Of a stretch of 64,000 nucleotides of DNA, positions 1 to 8,165 are shown piece by piece. The DNA is from Humidesulfovibrio mexicanus (lineage in GTDB: Bacteria > Desulfobacterota > Desulfovibrionia > Desulfovibrionales > Desulfovibrionaceae), in contig NZ_FZOC01000001.1 in NCBI RefSeq assembly GCF_900188225.1, positions 186,001 to 250,000 of the forward strand, written 5' to 3'. Position numbers and translations under genes: made by a program. Position 1 is the stretch's first letter, and every line of letters starts with the position of its first letter. The notes under the pieces were generated by a model. That model was not told where the DNA came from, made no database searches, and worked only from the letters and a program-made list of their open reading frames with translations.

Positions 1-228
1 CTTGTACCCGGTCACCTTGGACAGGATGCGCACCATGGGAGCGATGCCGTTCTTCTTGTAGTAGTCCTGCAGGAAGTCGATGACCTTCTGGTGGTTCTCG
101 GTGATGACGGGGATGCCCTCGCTCTCCTTCACGAACTCCACCCACTCAGGGTTCCATTCCTCAAACTTCAGCAGAAAGCCGTCCTCGTCAACCTCGAACT
201 TTTTTCCCTTAAACTCGAGAATAGCCAT
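1..228 (-). CDS. dsrC: DsrC/TusE family sulfur-carrier protein (3' end outside window)
   Basis: Sulfur-relay protein. In sulfate reducers DsrC carries sulfur from dissimilatory sulfite reductase as a trisulfide on two C-terminal cysteines, which lie beyond the window edge. The visible 76 residues begin MAILEFKGKKFEVDEDGFLL and include EWNPEWVEFVKESEGI, HQKVIDFLQDYYKKNG and APMVRILSKVTGYK, which match the conserved core of the family. The start is fixed by a strong AGGAGG 7-8 bases upstream of the ATG. It is transcribed in the same direction as the YcaO-TPR gene 159 bp upstream. The family call is firm; whether it is true DsrC or a related TusE-like carrier cannot be settled without the C-terminus. 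Confidence 0.93.
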   Translation of the reverse strand, partial: MAILEFKGKKFEVDEDGFLLKFEEWNPEWVEFVKESEGIPVITENHQKVIDFLQDYYKKNGIAPMVRILSKVTGYK

Positions 229-387
229 TCGTCGTCCTCCTTTAGGATCTTGTGAATAACGCCTCAGCCTTTCCTGTCCAATTCGAGCCGTGAAGAGTCC
301 ACAGCCTGTGTTCGTCAAAAAGCTCCTAAAGTATTTCGAAGTCATGGTCAATATGGATGCCGCAGCTATCCCCCTAGGCGAAGAGGC

Positions 388-2124
388 TTAGGCATCGGAA
401 GCCCCGCGGAGTTCATCGAGGTGTTTGCGCGCGTATTCCAGCGACGGATCCAAGCCAAGCGAAGCCTCAAGGCACTGCACCGCCTCGTCGCGCTCGCCAA
501 GGAATTTATGGCACAGGCCAAGGTTGGCCAAGTCCGGTGCGGAACCGCTGTCCAGTGCCAGTACGGCGTGGAAGTCCGCCTTGGCTAGTGCGAACGCACC
601 GGCCTTGAAGCGTCCCACCCCGCGCAAGTTGAAGTACTCCTTCACCTCGGCATCAAGCGCGATGGCGCGGTCAAGATGGTCGATGGCGGCGTCCCAGGCG
701 GATTTCTGGGAAAGTGCATAGGCCTGGTAGAAGGCGCACAAGGCCCGTTCTTCGGCTGCGGGCTGATGCGGTTCGGCCTGCGCAAAAAGGTCCGCAGCCT
801 GATCGATATTCCCCTGGCGCAGGGCCAGCAAGGCACGATAGAACGGCAAGTGGCTGGCGTCGGGCGCCACCTCGGCCAGAACGGCAAGCCCCGCCTCGGC
901 CTCGGCCTCCGGGGCCTCCTCGGCCAGCTTGCGCCCGACAAAAAGCCCCAGGCTGCGGTGTCTGGTCCGCTCGCGGAAATCAAACCCGGGGACAAAGTTA
1001 TAATTTGCGGGCACGCCGAGATCCGGATGCGTGGTATCCACGGTATACAGCCAATACCCCAAAGCTTTCAGCCCATCCGCAAGGCGGGACAGTTCCACGC
1101 GGATATTGGCGTCCTCAACACAGGGGAGATCGCCAAGATCGACTTCCGGTCCTTCAGTCAACCAGGCGAACTGGCCGGGATCGGTGAACTTCCGCAGTCC
1201 AGAGGCCTCGTACACGCGGCCGGTCTCGAAATCTCCCGCAAGCTGCGCAATCTCCGTCACGGCGCGCACCGCCGCCTTGACCGGGGAGGCCGCGGTCCCG
1301 GCCGTATACACGATTTCGCTTAAGGCCGGGTAGGTCTTGGGATCAAAGGCCAAGGCGGCAACGGTCGGCACGGGCATCCCAAGGCTGAAATCCTTCAAGA
1401 GCAGCATGATGCCATTGGCGCGAAACCGTTCGCACAAATCCTTGAGCACGGGGTCGGTAAGGGAATCCTGGCGGATGGTGGGCAGCACAGGGGCATTCCG
1501 GTCCACGATGGCCGACACGTGGCGCTCCACCAGTTCGCAGGAACCCTGCAGCACGGATTCCTCCGGAGTATTGCCAGCGGAAGAGCCGTTGAACTCGTTC
1601 AAGGTCTTGAACCAGTCCAGGGGAACGGCCACAGCCTCGCCGCTGGCCACGTCCAGCACCTCGCAAAACCGCCAGCGCACAAGGTTCATGAGGCGCCGCG
1701 CATCCTCGCGGGTCAGGTCGTCGTCCACGGACTGCCGGATACGGTCAATATCCATAAGGCGGTCGCCAAAACGCTCTTGCGCCTCGTCCCAGGAGCCAAG
1801 AAAAAAGTTGTCCGCATCCTCCCAGAAGCTGAAGTAGCTGAAGCGCTCGACGAGCTCCATCAGCGCCGAGGCCTCGGCCTGGTCGGGGCTCGCGCCCTTG
1901 CCCATCTGCTTCCGGGTCGGCATCACCGCGCGCGCGGCAGGTCCGCACACGCTCAAAAACACCGGAATCCCCAGTCGGCCGGTGTCCACCCGCCTCGTCT
2001 CCTCCAGCACGCCAGGGCATTTCTCCTCCAGCCGCGCCTTGACTCGGGCAACGGTCTGCGCCGGGGCGACCGCCTTGTCCTGATCCGCCGTGTAGGCCTT
2101 GAAGCAATCCTGCAACTGAAACAT
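388..2124 (-). CDS. YcaO-domain protein with C-terminal TPR repeats
   Basis: About 578 residues. The N-terminal two thirds is a YcaO domain, an ATP-dependent cyclodehydratase/thioamidation fold that activates a backbone amide. The ATP/Mg motif SxxxExxER is visible at residues 86-94 (S-ALM-E-LV-ER), and the second helix EESVLQGSCELVERH follows near residue 190. THPDLGVPA and a downstream PG are also typical. From about residue 420 the protein is a run of TPR-like helical repeats, as in TPR-fused YcaO proteins. I start it at 2124 because GGGAG lies 6 bases upstream; an in-frame start 39 bp earlier has no such site. It lies directly upstream of dsrC on the same strand, suggesting a sulfur-related role. 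No RiPP precursor or TfuA was seen. The substrate is unknown. Confidence 0.88.
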   Translation of the reverse strand: MFQLQDCFKAYTADQDKAVAPAQTVARVKARLEEKCPGVLEETRRVDTGRLGIPVFLSVCGPAARAVMPTRKQMGKGASPDQAEASALMELVERFSYFSFWEDADNFFLGSWDEAQERFGDRLMDIDRIRQSVDDDLTREDARRLMNLVRWRFCEVLDVASGEAVAVPLDWFKTLNEFNGSSAGNTPEESVLQGSCELVERHVSAIVDRNAPVLPTIRQDSLTDPVLKDLCERFRANGIMLLLKDFSLGMPVPTVAALAFDPKTYPALSEIVYTAGTAASPVKAAVRAVTEIAQLAGDFETGRVYEASGLRKFTDPGQFAWLTEGPEVDLGDLPCVEDANIRVELSRLADGLKALGYWLYTVDTTHPDLGVPANYNFVPGFDFRERTRHRSLGLFVGRKLAEEAPEAEAEAGLAVLAEVAPDASHLPFYRALLALRQGNIDQAADLFAQAEPHQPAAEERALCAFYQAYALSQKSAWDAAIDHLDRAIALDAEVKEYFNLRGVGRFKAGAFALAKADFHAVLALDSGSAPDLANLGLCHKFLGERDEAVQCLEASLGLDPSLEYARKHLDELRGASDA

Positions 2125-2145
2125 CAACACTCCCCTAAGCGTAAA

Positions 2146-2175
2146 CAAGGGCCGGAAACGCACTCCCGGCCCTTG
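2146..2175 (-). terminator. Hairpin terminator after the Tim44-like gene
   Basis: A 10-bp perfect stem (CAAGGGCCGG / CCGGCCCTTG) with a 10-base loop, followed on the minus strand by TTT. It lies between the Tim44-like stop and the YcaO start, so it could separate the two transcription units. Confidence 0.6.
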
Positions 2176-2199
2176 ACGTTTGCGTGGCGCGCTGCCGCA

Positions 2200-3189
2200 C
2201 TACCCTTCCAGTTGTTGTATGCCCTCAAGACGCCAGTTGGCCGAAAGGTCGGCGGTGGGACGCGAAAAGTGCCAGACCTCGCGCACCTGCTTGGGCCGCT
2301 CCTCGGCCGCGTCCTCACGCATGAGCACATCGAAAAGCACTGTGGCCACAGTGTCCTGATTGTCCTCGCGAAACTCGACCAGCCGCGCATTGACGAGCAG
2401 CAGTTCGGTCTTCGAGGGCTGAGGGGCCGCGGAAGCCTGTCGGCGGATCTCTGCAAGGACCTCAGGGGTAGTGAACAGAGCGATGTCGTCCAGGTCCCGA
2501 CGGTCCCAGGAATGCTGGAGGCGGGCGTACACGGTCTTTGCCCCCTCCAGGAACTCGTGGACGTTGAACCCCTGCGGCACGGCGGGACCGTCGACGACAT
2601 CGGCGGCGGGCGCCACGCCAAAGCCGCCCGTGGGCTGGGGGGACGCGTTACGGCCACCCGCAGAATCCTCGCGGGAACGCAAATGGCCCCAGCTCTGTTC
2701 CGCGCGATCATACGCATCAGGCGAAGCGGAACCGGTGGGCCCCGTGCCCGGAGCAGCGGCCGCGCGGCGTCGAAGCAGCTTGAATCCCAAGAAAATCACA
2801 AGGCCGATGAGCAGGATGTCCAGCATCCCGATGCCGCCTCCTGCGCCCCAGCCCATGCCGCCGTGGCCGAAAAGCATGGAGCCAAGAAGCCCGCCAGCCA
2901 TGAATCCGCCCAGCCCCCAGCCCATGCGGGAGAACATGCTCGGACGCTGCTGCTGGGACATGGCGCCTGGCGCGGCGGACTGCTGCTGGTTCATCGGCCG
3001 CGCGGCAGGCGATGGCTGCGTCGGGGAAGTGGGCGAAGTCTGGCGCGGTGCATAGCTGCGGGAATACCCGGCCTTGCCGCCAAAGGAACCGCCCCCGCCC
3101 ATGCGCTTGGCAAGGGCGAAATCAGCCAGAAGGCCGCATGTAAGCACAACGGCCAGAAGGCCGCTCATAGTCTTGGTCGTCACGTTCAT
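2200..3189 (-). CDS. Tim44-like domain protein, exported or membrane-anchored
   Basis: 329 residues. It has an N-terminal signal segment (MNVTTKTMSGLLAVVLTCGLL...ALA), then a low-complexity Gly/Ser/Pro/Gln region and a Gly-rich hydrophobic stretch (GGFMAGGLLGSMLFGHGG, ILLIGLVIFLGFKLL). The C-terminal domain of about 150 residues resembles the Tim44-like fold (FNVHEFLEGAKTVYARLQ, WDRRDLDDIALFTTPEV). Bacterial proteins of this class are membrane-associated and mostly uncharacterised. The start is chosen for GAGGA 9 bases upstream. The response-regulator stop lies 16 bp upstream, so the two are likely co-transcribed. Confidence 0.82.
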   Translation of the reverse strand: MNVTTKTMSGLLAVVLTCGLLADFALAKRMGGGGSFGGKAGYSRSYAPRQTSPTSPTQPSPAARPMNQQQSAAPGAMSQQQRPSMFSRMGWGLGGFMAGGLLGSMLFGHGGMGWGAGGGIGMLDILLIGLVIFLGFKLLRRRAAAAPGTGPTGSASPDAYDRAEQSWGHLRSREDSAGGRNASPQPTGGFGVAPAADVVDGPAVPQGFNVHEFLEGAKTVYARLQHSWDRRDLDDIALFTTPEVLAEIRRQASAAPQPSKTELLLVNARLVEFREDNQDTVATVLFDVLMREDAAEERPKQVREVWHFSRPTADLSANWRLEGIQQLEG

Positions 3190-3205
3190 TGTGCAAATCC
3201 TCGCG

Positions 3206-3601
3206 TCACACCTCGAATCCGAGGCTGCAGATGGTCTCATACAGACGTTCGGTCAAGATCGGCTTGGTGATGTAGGCCGTAGCCCCTCCCCTGTACGCGC
3301 TCATGACCGAGCGCATATCCCCCAGGGCCGTGGTCATGATGATCTTGACACCCTGGCCCGGCTTCACCCCGGCCAGCCGCTCCAACCGGCGGATCTCCTC
3401 AAGCACCTCCTGCCCGTTCCTGCGCGGCATCATGATGTCCAGACACAGGAGCTGGAAGGGGCGGCCCTCCTCCAGGGCCAGACAATAGGCGGCAAGGGCG
3501 AGTTCGCCATCCTCGGCCAGAACGCATTCGCCGAACCGGGCCAGGAGCCCGGACATGTACCGCGCACTGGCGCAGTCGTCCTCGGCTATGAGAATGCGCA
3601 T
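3206..3601 (-). CDS. Single-domain (receiver-only) response regulator
   Basis: 131 residues, CheY-like. Acidic pocket EDD is at residues 7-9, the phospho-acceptor Asp is in LCLDIMMPRRNG, the Thr switch in IIMTTA and the Lys in TKPI. There is no output domain. It ends 16 bp before the Tim44-like gene, suggesting an operon; no histidine kinase is in the window. The start follows an AAGAGGTGG-type ribosome site. What it controls is unknown. Confidence 0.9.
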   Translation of the reverse strand: MRILIAEDDCASARYMSGLLARFGECVLAEDGELALAAYCLALEEGRPFQLLCLDIMMPRRNGQEVLEEIRRLERLAGVKPGQGVKIIMTTALGDMRSVMSAYRGGATAYITKPILTERLYETICSLGFEV

Positions 3602-3758
3602 GGAGCCACCTCTTCCCCTCCTCCTACCCGATGTTCGGTCCGGGCACAATCTCCGCTGGCGCACACGGGCGCGCCCTTGCAACACGGCGCGAGTCCACGT
3701 ACTCTCAGCCTTCAAGGCCCGGCCAGATTCGGGCCGCATCCCTGGAGGCACATTCCCC

Positions 3759-4070
3759 ATGTCATACCTGACTGTTTCGGTCCAGAGCGGCGGGCCGTCA
3801 AAATGGACCGCGTGGCCGTTCAACTCCGGCGTTGGCGGCGACTGGGAGACCAGCCTGGCCACTTACGCGTTTTCTTTCGCCATCTTGGCTGTCATCTGCA
3901 TTTTTCTGCGACTGCTTTACGGCCCCAAAGGCATTTGGCGAGACAAAGAGATGGACCGCGAAGCCGAAGAGATGCGGCGGCGCGAGCACGCGCAGCTCGA
4001 CGCCGATTTCCGTGCAGGGAGGCTGAGCCGACAACTCTATGAGCTCAAAAAGAGGTCCATCGACAGATGA
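3759..4070 (+). CDS. Small membrane protein with SHOCT-like C-terminus
   Basis: 103 residues. One membrane segment at roughly residues 33-55 (LATYAFSFAILAVICIFLRLL) is followed by a charged helical tail (MDREAEEMRRREHAQ). The tail ends in a short motif (DADFRAGRLSRQLYELKK) resembling the SHOCT oligomerisation motif. I start it at 3759, with GGAGG about 10 bases upstream. Its stop overlaps the start of the HD-domain gene (ATGA), so the two are translationally coupled. The function is not recognised. Confidence 0.72.
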   Translation: MSYLTVSVQSGGPSKWTAWPFNSGVGGDWETSLATYAFSFAILAVICIFLRLLYGPKGIWRDKEMDREAEEMRRREHAQLDADFRAGRLSRQLYELKKRSIDR

Positions 4071-4852
4071 ACGACCCACTCGTTGACCATGTCGCCGAAC
4101 GCTTCAAGGCCTTTGCCGGACGCTACATCACGGACCGAGACGACGCCTTCGCCTATCGCCTCAAGATCGACCACACGCTCCGGGTTCTGGCCATTGCCGA
4201 ACGCCTGTGCCGCGATGCGGGATTGGACGCCGGGCTCACGCAGGCCGCGCGTCTGGCGGCCCTTCTGCACGATGTCGGCCGCTTTCCCCAGTACCAGCGA
4301 TACCGCACGTTCCGGGATGCGGAATCCGCCAACCATGCGGCCTTGAGCATCACCCACACCCTGCGCGAGGGGCTTCTTGAAGACGCGCCCAGCCCTGTCC
4401 GGCGGCTTGTCCTGGGGGCCGTGTACCTGCACAACAAGCGGTTCCTGCCTCCGCTGCGCTCCCCGGCCCTGCACACAATCGCACGGGTGCTTCGGGACAG
4501 CGACAAGCTGGACATCTACTCGGTCATGATCGCCCACTTCTCCCAGGAAAACCCCAAACATCCCGAGGTGGCCCTGAGCGTTGTGGACCAACCGGACCGC
4601 TACACTCCAGCCGTGCTCGACACCGTGCTCAACAGGCAGCACGGAGATTACCAAGCAATCGTCTATGTAAATGATTTCAAGCTGATGGTCATTGGCTGGC
4701 TCTATGACCTGAACTTTGGTTCCTCAGCACGGATGCTGCAGGAGAAAGGCTATCTGGACACCCTCATCGACTGGCTGCCCCAAAATGAACACGTCATGAG
4801 GCTTCGGCGCCAGGTGCATGAGGACCTTGCCCGCAAGGCGGAGTGTGCTTAA
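4067..4852 (+). CDS. HD-domain phosphohydrolase family protein
   Basis: 261 residues. The metal-dependent HD fold is visible: first His in KIDHTLRVLAIA, the His-Asp doublet in AALLHDVGRFPQYQRY, later His in SANHAALSITHTL and Asp in LRDSDKLDIYSVM. HD proteins of this size hydrolyse phosphomonoesters or nucleotides; the substrate cannot be told from sequence. It overlaps the upstream small membrane protein by 4 bases and lies 39 bp before the flavoprotein gene, so the three may form one unit. Confidence 0.85.
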   Translation: MNDPLVDHVAERFKAFAGRYITDRDDAFAYRLKIDHTLRVLAIAERLCRDAGLDAGLTQAARLAALLHDVGRFPQYQRYRTFRDAESANHAALSITHTLREGLLEDAPSPVRRLVLGAVYLHNKRFLPPLRSPALHTIARVLRDSDKLDIYSVMIAHFSQENPKHPEVALSVVDQPDRYTPAVLDTVLNRQHGDYQAIVYVNDFKLMVIGWLYDLNFGSSARMLQEKGYLDTLIDWLPQNEHVMRLRRQVHEDLARKAECA

Positions 4853-4891
4853 CTCCCTGGTGTCGGCTTTTCACCGCCATAAGGAGATCCC

Positions 4892-5836
4892 ATGGAACCA
4901 AAGAAGATCTTCGATGTCGTCATCCTGGGCTGCGGGCCTGCCGGTATCCAGGCCGCCATTCACGCCTCGCGCAAGAAAGCCAGCGTGCTGCTGCTGGGAC
5001 GGCTGAACAAGAGCAGCCTGTTCTGGGCGCACGTGGAAAACTTCATGGGCATGTTCAAGACCAGCGGAGAGGCAATGCTCACAACCGGGCTGGCGCAGGC
5101 CAAAAGTTTCGGGGCGGAGACGCTGGAAGAGGATGCCCTGCGCATCAGCCAGACGGGACGCTGCCTGGAAATCGAAACCGAGAGCGGAAATGTGCTCTGC
5201 GCAAGAGCTCTGGTCGTCGCCACGGGCACCACGCGCAACCGCCTGGGGGTTCCCGGCGAAAAGGAGCTTCTCGGCCGCGGGGTGTCCTATTGCGTGGATT
5301 GCGATGGCGGCTTCTTCCGGGGCGAGGACGTGGCCGTGGTCGGCGGGCAAAGCGCCGCGGCCGGCGGGGCGCTCACCTTGCTTTCCATGGCCAGAAGCGT
5401 GCACCTCGTGGCGGAGTCCCTTGACGTGTCTCCCGTCCTCAAGGCCAAGCTGGCGCAATCGGGCGTTGTGCTGCACGAAGGCGTCAAGCCCGTGGCAGTA
5501 CAGGGCGAGGGGAAAGTCAGCGGTCTCGCCCTCTCCGATGGACAGACCCTCGCGGTGTCAGGCGTCTTCATAGAACTTGGCGCCAAGGGCGTGCTTGAAC
5601 TCGCTTCCTCCCTGGGGCTGACCCTGGACGAAAGCATGAAGTACATCGACACGGACAAGCGGCAAGCCACGAGCGTTCCTGGCGTGTTTGCCGCCGGAGA
5701 CATCTGCGGCCCGCCCCTGCAGATGGCCAAGGCCGTTGGCGAGGGCTGCGTGGCAGGCAGCAACGCGGCGATGTACGCAAAAAACATGAAACTGGCCCAG
5801 GAAGGCCCTGACGAGGAGCAGCCCCAGGCGCAATAG
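4892..5836 (+). CDS. Thioredoxin-reductase-like FAD-dependent oxidoreductase
   Basis: 314 residues, low-molecular-weight thioredoxin reductase fold. The FAD dinucleotide motif GCGPAG is near residue 12, the redox-active CxxC in YCVDCDGGFF near residue 135, and the C-terminal FAD motif in FAAGDICGPP. The second nucleotide-binding loop is altered (VVGGQSAAAGGA), and the basic HRRxxxRA motif used by NADPH-dependent enzymes is not visible in ARSVHLVAESLDVSP. The electron donor may therefore be NADH, ferredoxin or something else. An AGGAG site lies 8 bases before the ATG. It is transcribed behind the HD-domain gene. Confidence 0.86.
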   Translation: MEPKKIFDVVILGCGPAGIQAAIHASRKKASVLLLGRLNKSSLFWAHVENFMGMFKTSGEAMLTTGLAQAKSFGAETLEEDALRISQTGRCLEIETESGNVLCARALVVATGTTRNRLGVPGEKELLGRGVSYCVDCDGGFFRGEDVAVVGGQSAAAGGALTLLSMARSVHLVAESLDVSPVLKAKLAQSGVVLHEGVKPVAVQGEGKVSGLALSDGQTLAVSGVFIELGAKGVLELASSLGLTLDESMKYIDTDKRQATSVPGVFAAGDICGPPLQMAKAVGEGCVAGSNAAMYAKNMKLAQEGPDEEQPQAQ

Positions 5837-5868
5837 CCCCTCCGTCCCCCTCCGAGACATCGCTGCCG

Positions 5869-5910
5869 AAGGCCGATTCCCGTGCGACCGGCGCTGCGGG
5901 AATCGGCCTT
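5869..5910. terminator. 14-bp perfect hairpin between convergent genes
   Basis: Arms AAGGCCGATTCCCG (5869-5882) and CGGGAATCGGCCTT (5897-5910) with a 14-base loop. It sits between the stops of the flavoprotein (+) and feoB (-) and could serve both. There is no long T-run on either side. Confidence 0.55.
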
Positions 5911-5942
5911 GGCATTGAAACGCGCCCTGAGGAAGACTCCCG

Positions 5943-7925
5943 TTACAACATGCGCAGCAGCCACTGGTACACGGCAAGGGCCGCCACAAGCGCCGCCAGG
6001 GCCGTTCCCCCGGCCACGGCCAGCACCACCCAGGAACGCCCGCACTCCTTGCGCAGCACGCCCATTGTGGCCACGCACGGCAAAAACAGCGACTGCGCCA
6101 CCATGAAGGACATGGCTTGCGCAGCGCCCATCTCCGCGCGCAGCACCTCCGGCAGGCGGTCCAACGGAACGCCGTAGATTATCGCCAAGGTCGCCAGCAC
6201 GGCCTCCTTGTTCAATACAGAGGTCAACAGCGAGGTCAGAAGCCGCCAATCGAAGCCAAGCACCGCGCCAAGGGGCTCAAGCCGCACGCCGACCTGGCCG
6301 AGCAGACTGGTGCGGATGTCCCCAGTTGGATAGTAGGCGAAGAACCACACCAGCACGCAGAAGCTGACGATCAGCGTCCCAGCCTTCTGGACGAACGCCC
6401 AGCCACGGGCCACTGCCTCGGATGCGATGACCCGAAGTCGAGGACGCTGGTAGCGCGGCAGTTCAAGAAGCAAATGCTGTGCCTCGCGCCCGGGCAAAAG
6501 CCGGTCCACAGTGGTCCCGGCAAGTCCCAGGAGCAAGGCGTTGAGCACCAGCACGCCGAACACGGCCGCCCCGGCGATCCACGGGGGAAACAGCCAGGAC
6601 GCCAGTGTGGCCGAAACCGCCAACTTGGCGCTGCACGGGACAAAGGGCGCGAGAATGGCCGCCATTTTGCGCTGCCGGTCGGAATCGCAAATGCGGCCGG
6701 CCGATACCCCGGCCACATTGCACGGCAGGGAAAACAGCAAGGCGACGAAAGCCTTCCCCGTCAGGCCGATCCGCGTCATGGGGCCATGCATGACGTAGGC
6801 GATGCGCGCCAGGTAGCCGACATCCTCGAGCAAAGCGAAGATGGCGTAAAAGGTCACCAAAAACGGCGTCAGGCAGACCACCGAGCCCACCCCGCGCACC
6901 ACGCCCATGCCGAGTCCGCCCAGCCAGGGCGACACCGGCGACAGCAGGCCGTTCACGTATCCCTCGGCGTAAAACATGCCTTTCATGATAAGGTACGGCA
7001 GAGGGAACCCGACCAACATCCCAACCGTAAACGCGAGCACGAGCACGAGCACCGCCAGCAGCGGCCCCGCCAGCGGATGTGTGGCCACAATGTCGAACCG
7101 GCCGAAAACCGGGCTGATCTCGCCAACCTGCCTGAGCGCCGCGCGTGCCATCTCCACCGCCTTGGCGTGGCGCGCGGCGTTGATGCCGTGACCATCGAAC
7201 TGAAAGGACTCGATCTGCACGATGGTATTCGCAGGAAGCTCCCTGCGTGCCCACGCGAGCATGTCCTGGTCGCCCTCAAGAACCTTCAGCGCCAACAGCC
7301 CGGCGCTTGCGCCACGCGGGTGCCCGATGGAAAGGCTGGCGCGCATGGTATCCCAGACAGACCGAACCTTGTCCGGCAGATAGGAAGGCACAGCCGTGGA
7401 ACGTAACGCCGTTCCGGCCCCGGTCGCAAGGGCGCGGTCGACAGCGGCCTCAAGCTCCTCCAGTCCGAAGCCCTTGGCAGCATTCACCGCAACGACCGGC
7501 AAACCGCTCGCGCGTTCCAAAACCTCGGCATCGAAGACCAAGCCCTCGCGCTCTGCAATGTCGATCATGGTCACGGCCAGCACCACCGGCACGCCGATGA
7601 GCGCAGCGTCCAAGGCATGGCAGAGAGCCCGCTCAAGCGAGATGGCAGAAAGCGCCAGGACAATCACGTCGGGCCTGGAGTCCAGCAGGAAATCGCGTGC
7701 GATACGCTCCTCCTCCGAGGCCGGAGTAAGGCCATAGTTTCCCGGCAGATCCACCACGGCGACGGACCGCCCGCGGATACGGGCAAGACCGGTCTTCTTG
7801 TCCACGGTGCGTCCGGGCCAGTTGCCCACCTGCTGGCGCAGGCCGGTAAGGGCGTTGAACAATGTCGACTTGCCGGTGTTGGGCTGCCCGGCCAAGGCGA
7901 CCATGGGGAGGACGGCGGCGTTCAT
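5943..7925 (-). CDS. feoB: Ferrous iron transport protein B
   Basis: 660 residues. This is the inner-membrane Fe(II) transporter with an N-terminal G domain: P-loop GQPNTGKST at residues 13-21, switch region GRTVDKKTG, G3 VDLPGNYGL, and G4-like VTMID. Core membrane segments carry the Gate-type motifs SLPCNVAGVSAGRI and PFVPCSAKLAV, each with the conserved Cys. The start at 7925 follows GAGGAGG and overlaps the feoA stop (ATGA). It is the last gene of a TonB receptor-feoA-feoB unit. The C-terminal region keeps membrane helices to the end. Confidence 0.96.
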   Translation of the reverse strand: MNAAVLPMVALAGQPNTGKSTLFNALTGLRQQVGNWPGRTVDKKTGLARIRGRSVAVVDLPGNYGLTPASEEERIARDFLLDSRPDVIVLALSAISLERALCHALDAALIGVPVVLAVTMIDIAEREGLVFDAEVLERASGLPVVAVNAAKGFGLEELEAAVDRALATGAGTALRSTAVPSYLPDKVRSVWDTMRASLSIGHPRGASAGLLALKVLEGDQDMLAWARRELPANTIVQIESFQFDGHGINAARHAKAVEMARAALRQVGEISPVFGRFDIVATHPLAGPLLAVLVLVLAFTVGMLVGFPLPYLIMKGMFYAEGYVNGLLSPVSPWLGGLGMGVVRGVGSVVCLTPFLVTFYAIFALLEDVGYLARIAYVMHGPMTRIGLTGKAFVALLFSLPCNVAGVSAGRICDSDRQRKMAAILAPFVPCSAKLAVSATLASWLFPPWIAGAAVFGVLVLNALLLGLAGTTVDRLLPGREAQHLLLELPRYQRPRLRVIASEAVARGWAFVQKAGTLIVSFCVLVWFFAYYPTGDIRTSLLGQVGVRLEPLGAVLGFDWRLLTSLLTSVLNKEAVLATLAIIYGVPLDRLPEVLRAEMGAAQAMSFMVAQSLFLPCVATMGVLRKECGRSWVVLAVAGGTALAALVAALAVYQWLLRML

Positions 7926-8149
7926 GCCTCCTCCTCGACACTCACGGTCAGGGCTAGGGCTCTCGCCACAGCAAAAATGCTGCGTCCGCACTCAAGGAGC
8001 AGGGCTTTCCGCTTCCCGTTCCGCAGCACAGTGACGCGCACGCCAGGCAGGATGCCCATTCCCGCCATGCGTACCCCGTGCACGCCCGACACAGCCACTT
8101 CAAGCACGATGGCGCGCCCGCCTTGCCTGATTTCCGTCAATGGTCTCAT
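7922..8149 (-). CDS. feoA: Ferrous iron transport protein A (SH3-like)
   Basis: 75 residues, the small cytoplasmic FeoA partner of FeoB. MRPLTEIRQGGRAIVLEV, then RMAGMGILPGVRVTVLRN and SIFAVARALALTVSV match the FeoA beta-barrel with its GMxPG-type turn. It starts 16 bp after the stop of the upstream TonB receptor and overlaps feoB by 4 bases, so all three are probably one transcript. Confidence 0.92.
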   Translation of the reverse strand: MRPLTEIRQGGRAIVLEVAVSGVHGVRMAGMGILPGVRVTVLRNGKRKALLLECGRSIFAVARALALTVSVEEEA

Positions 8150-8165
8150 AGGAATCCCTCTCTTC

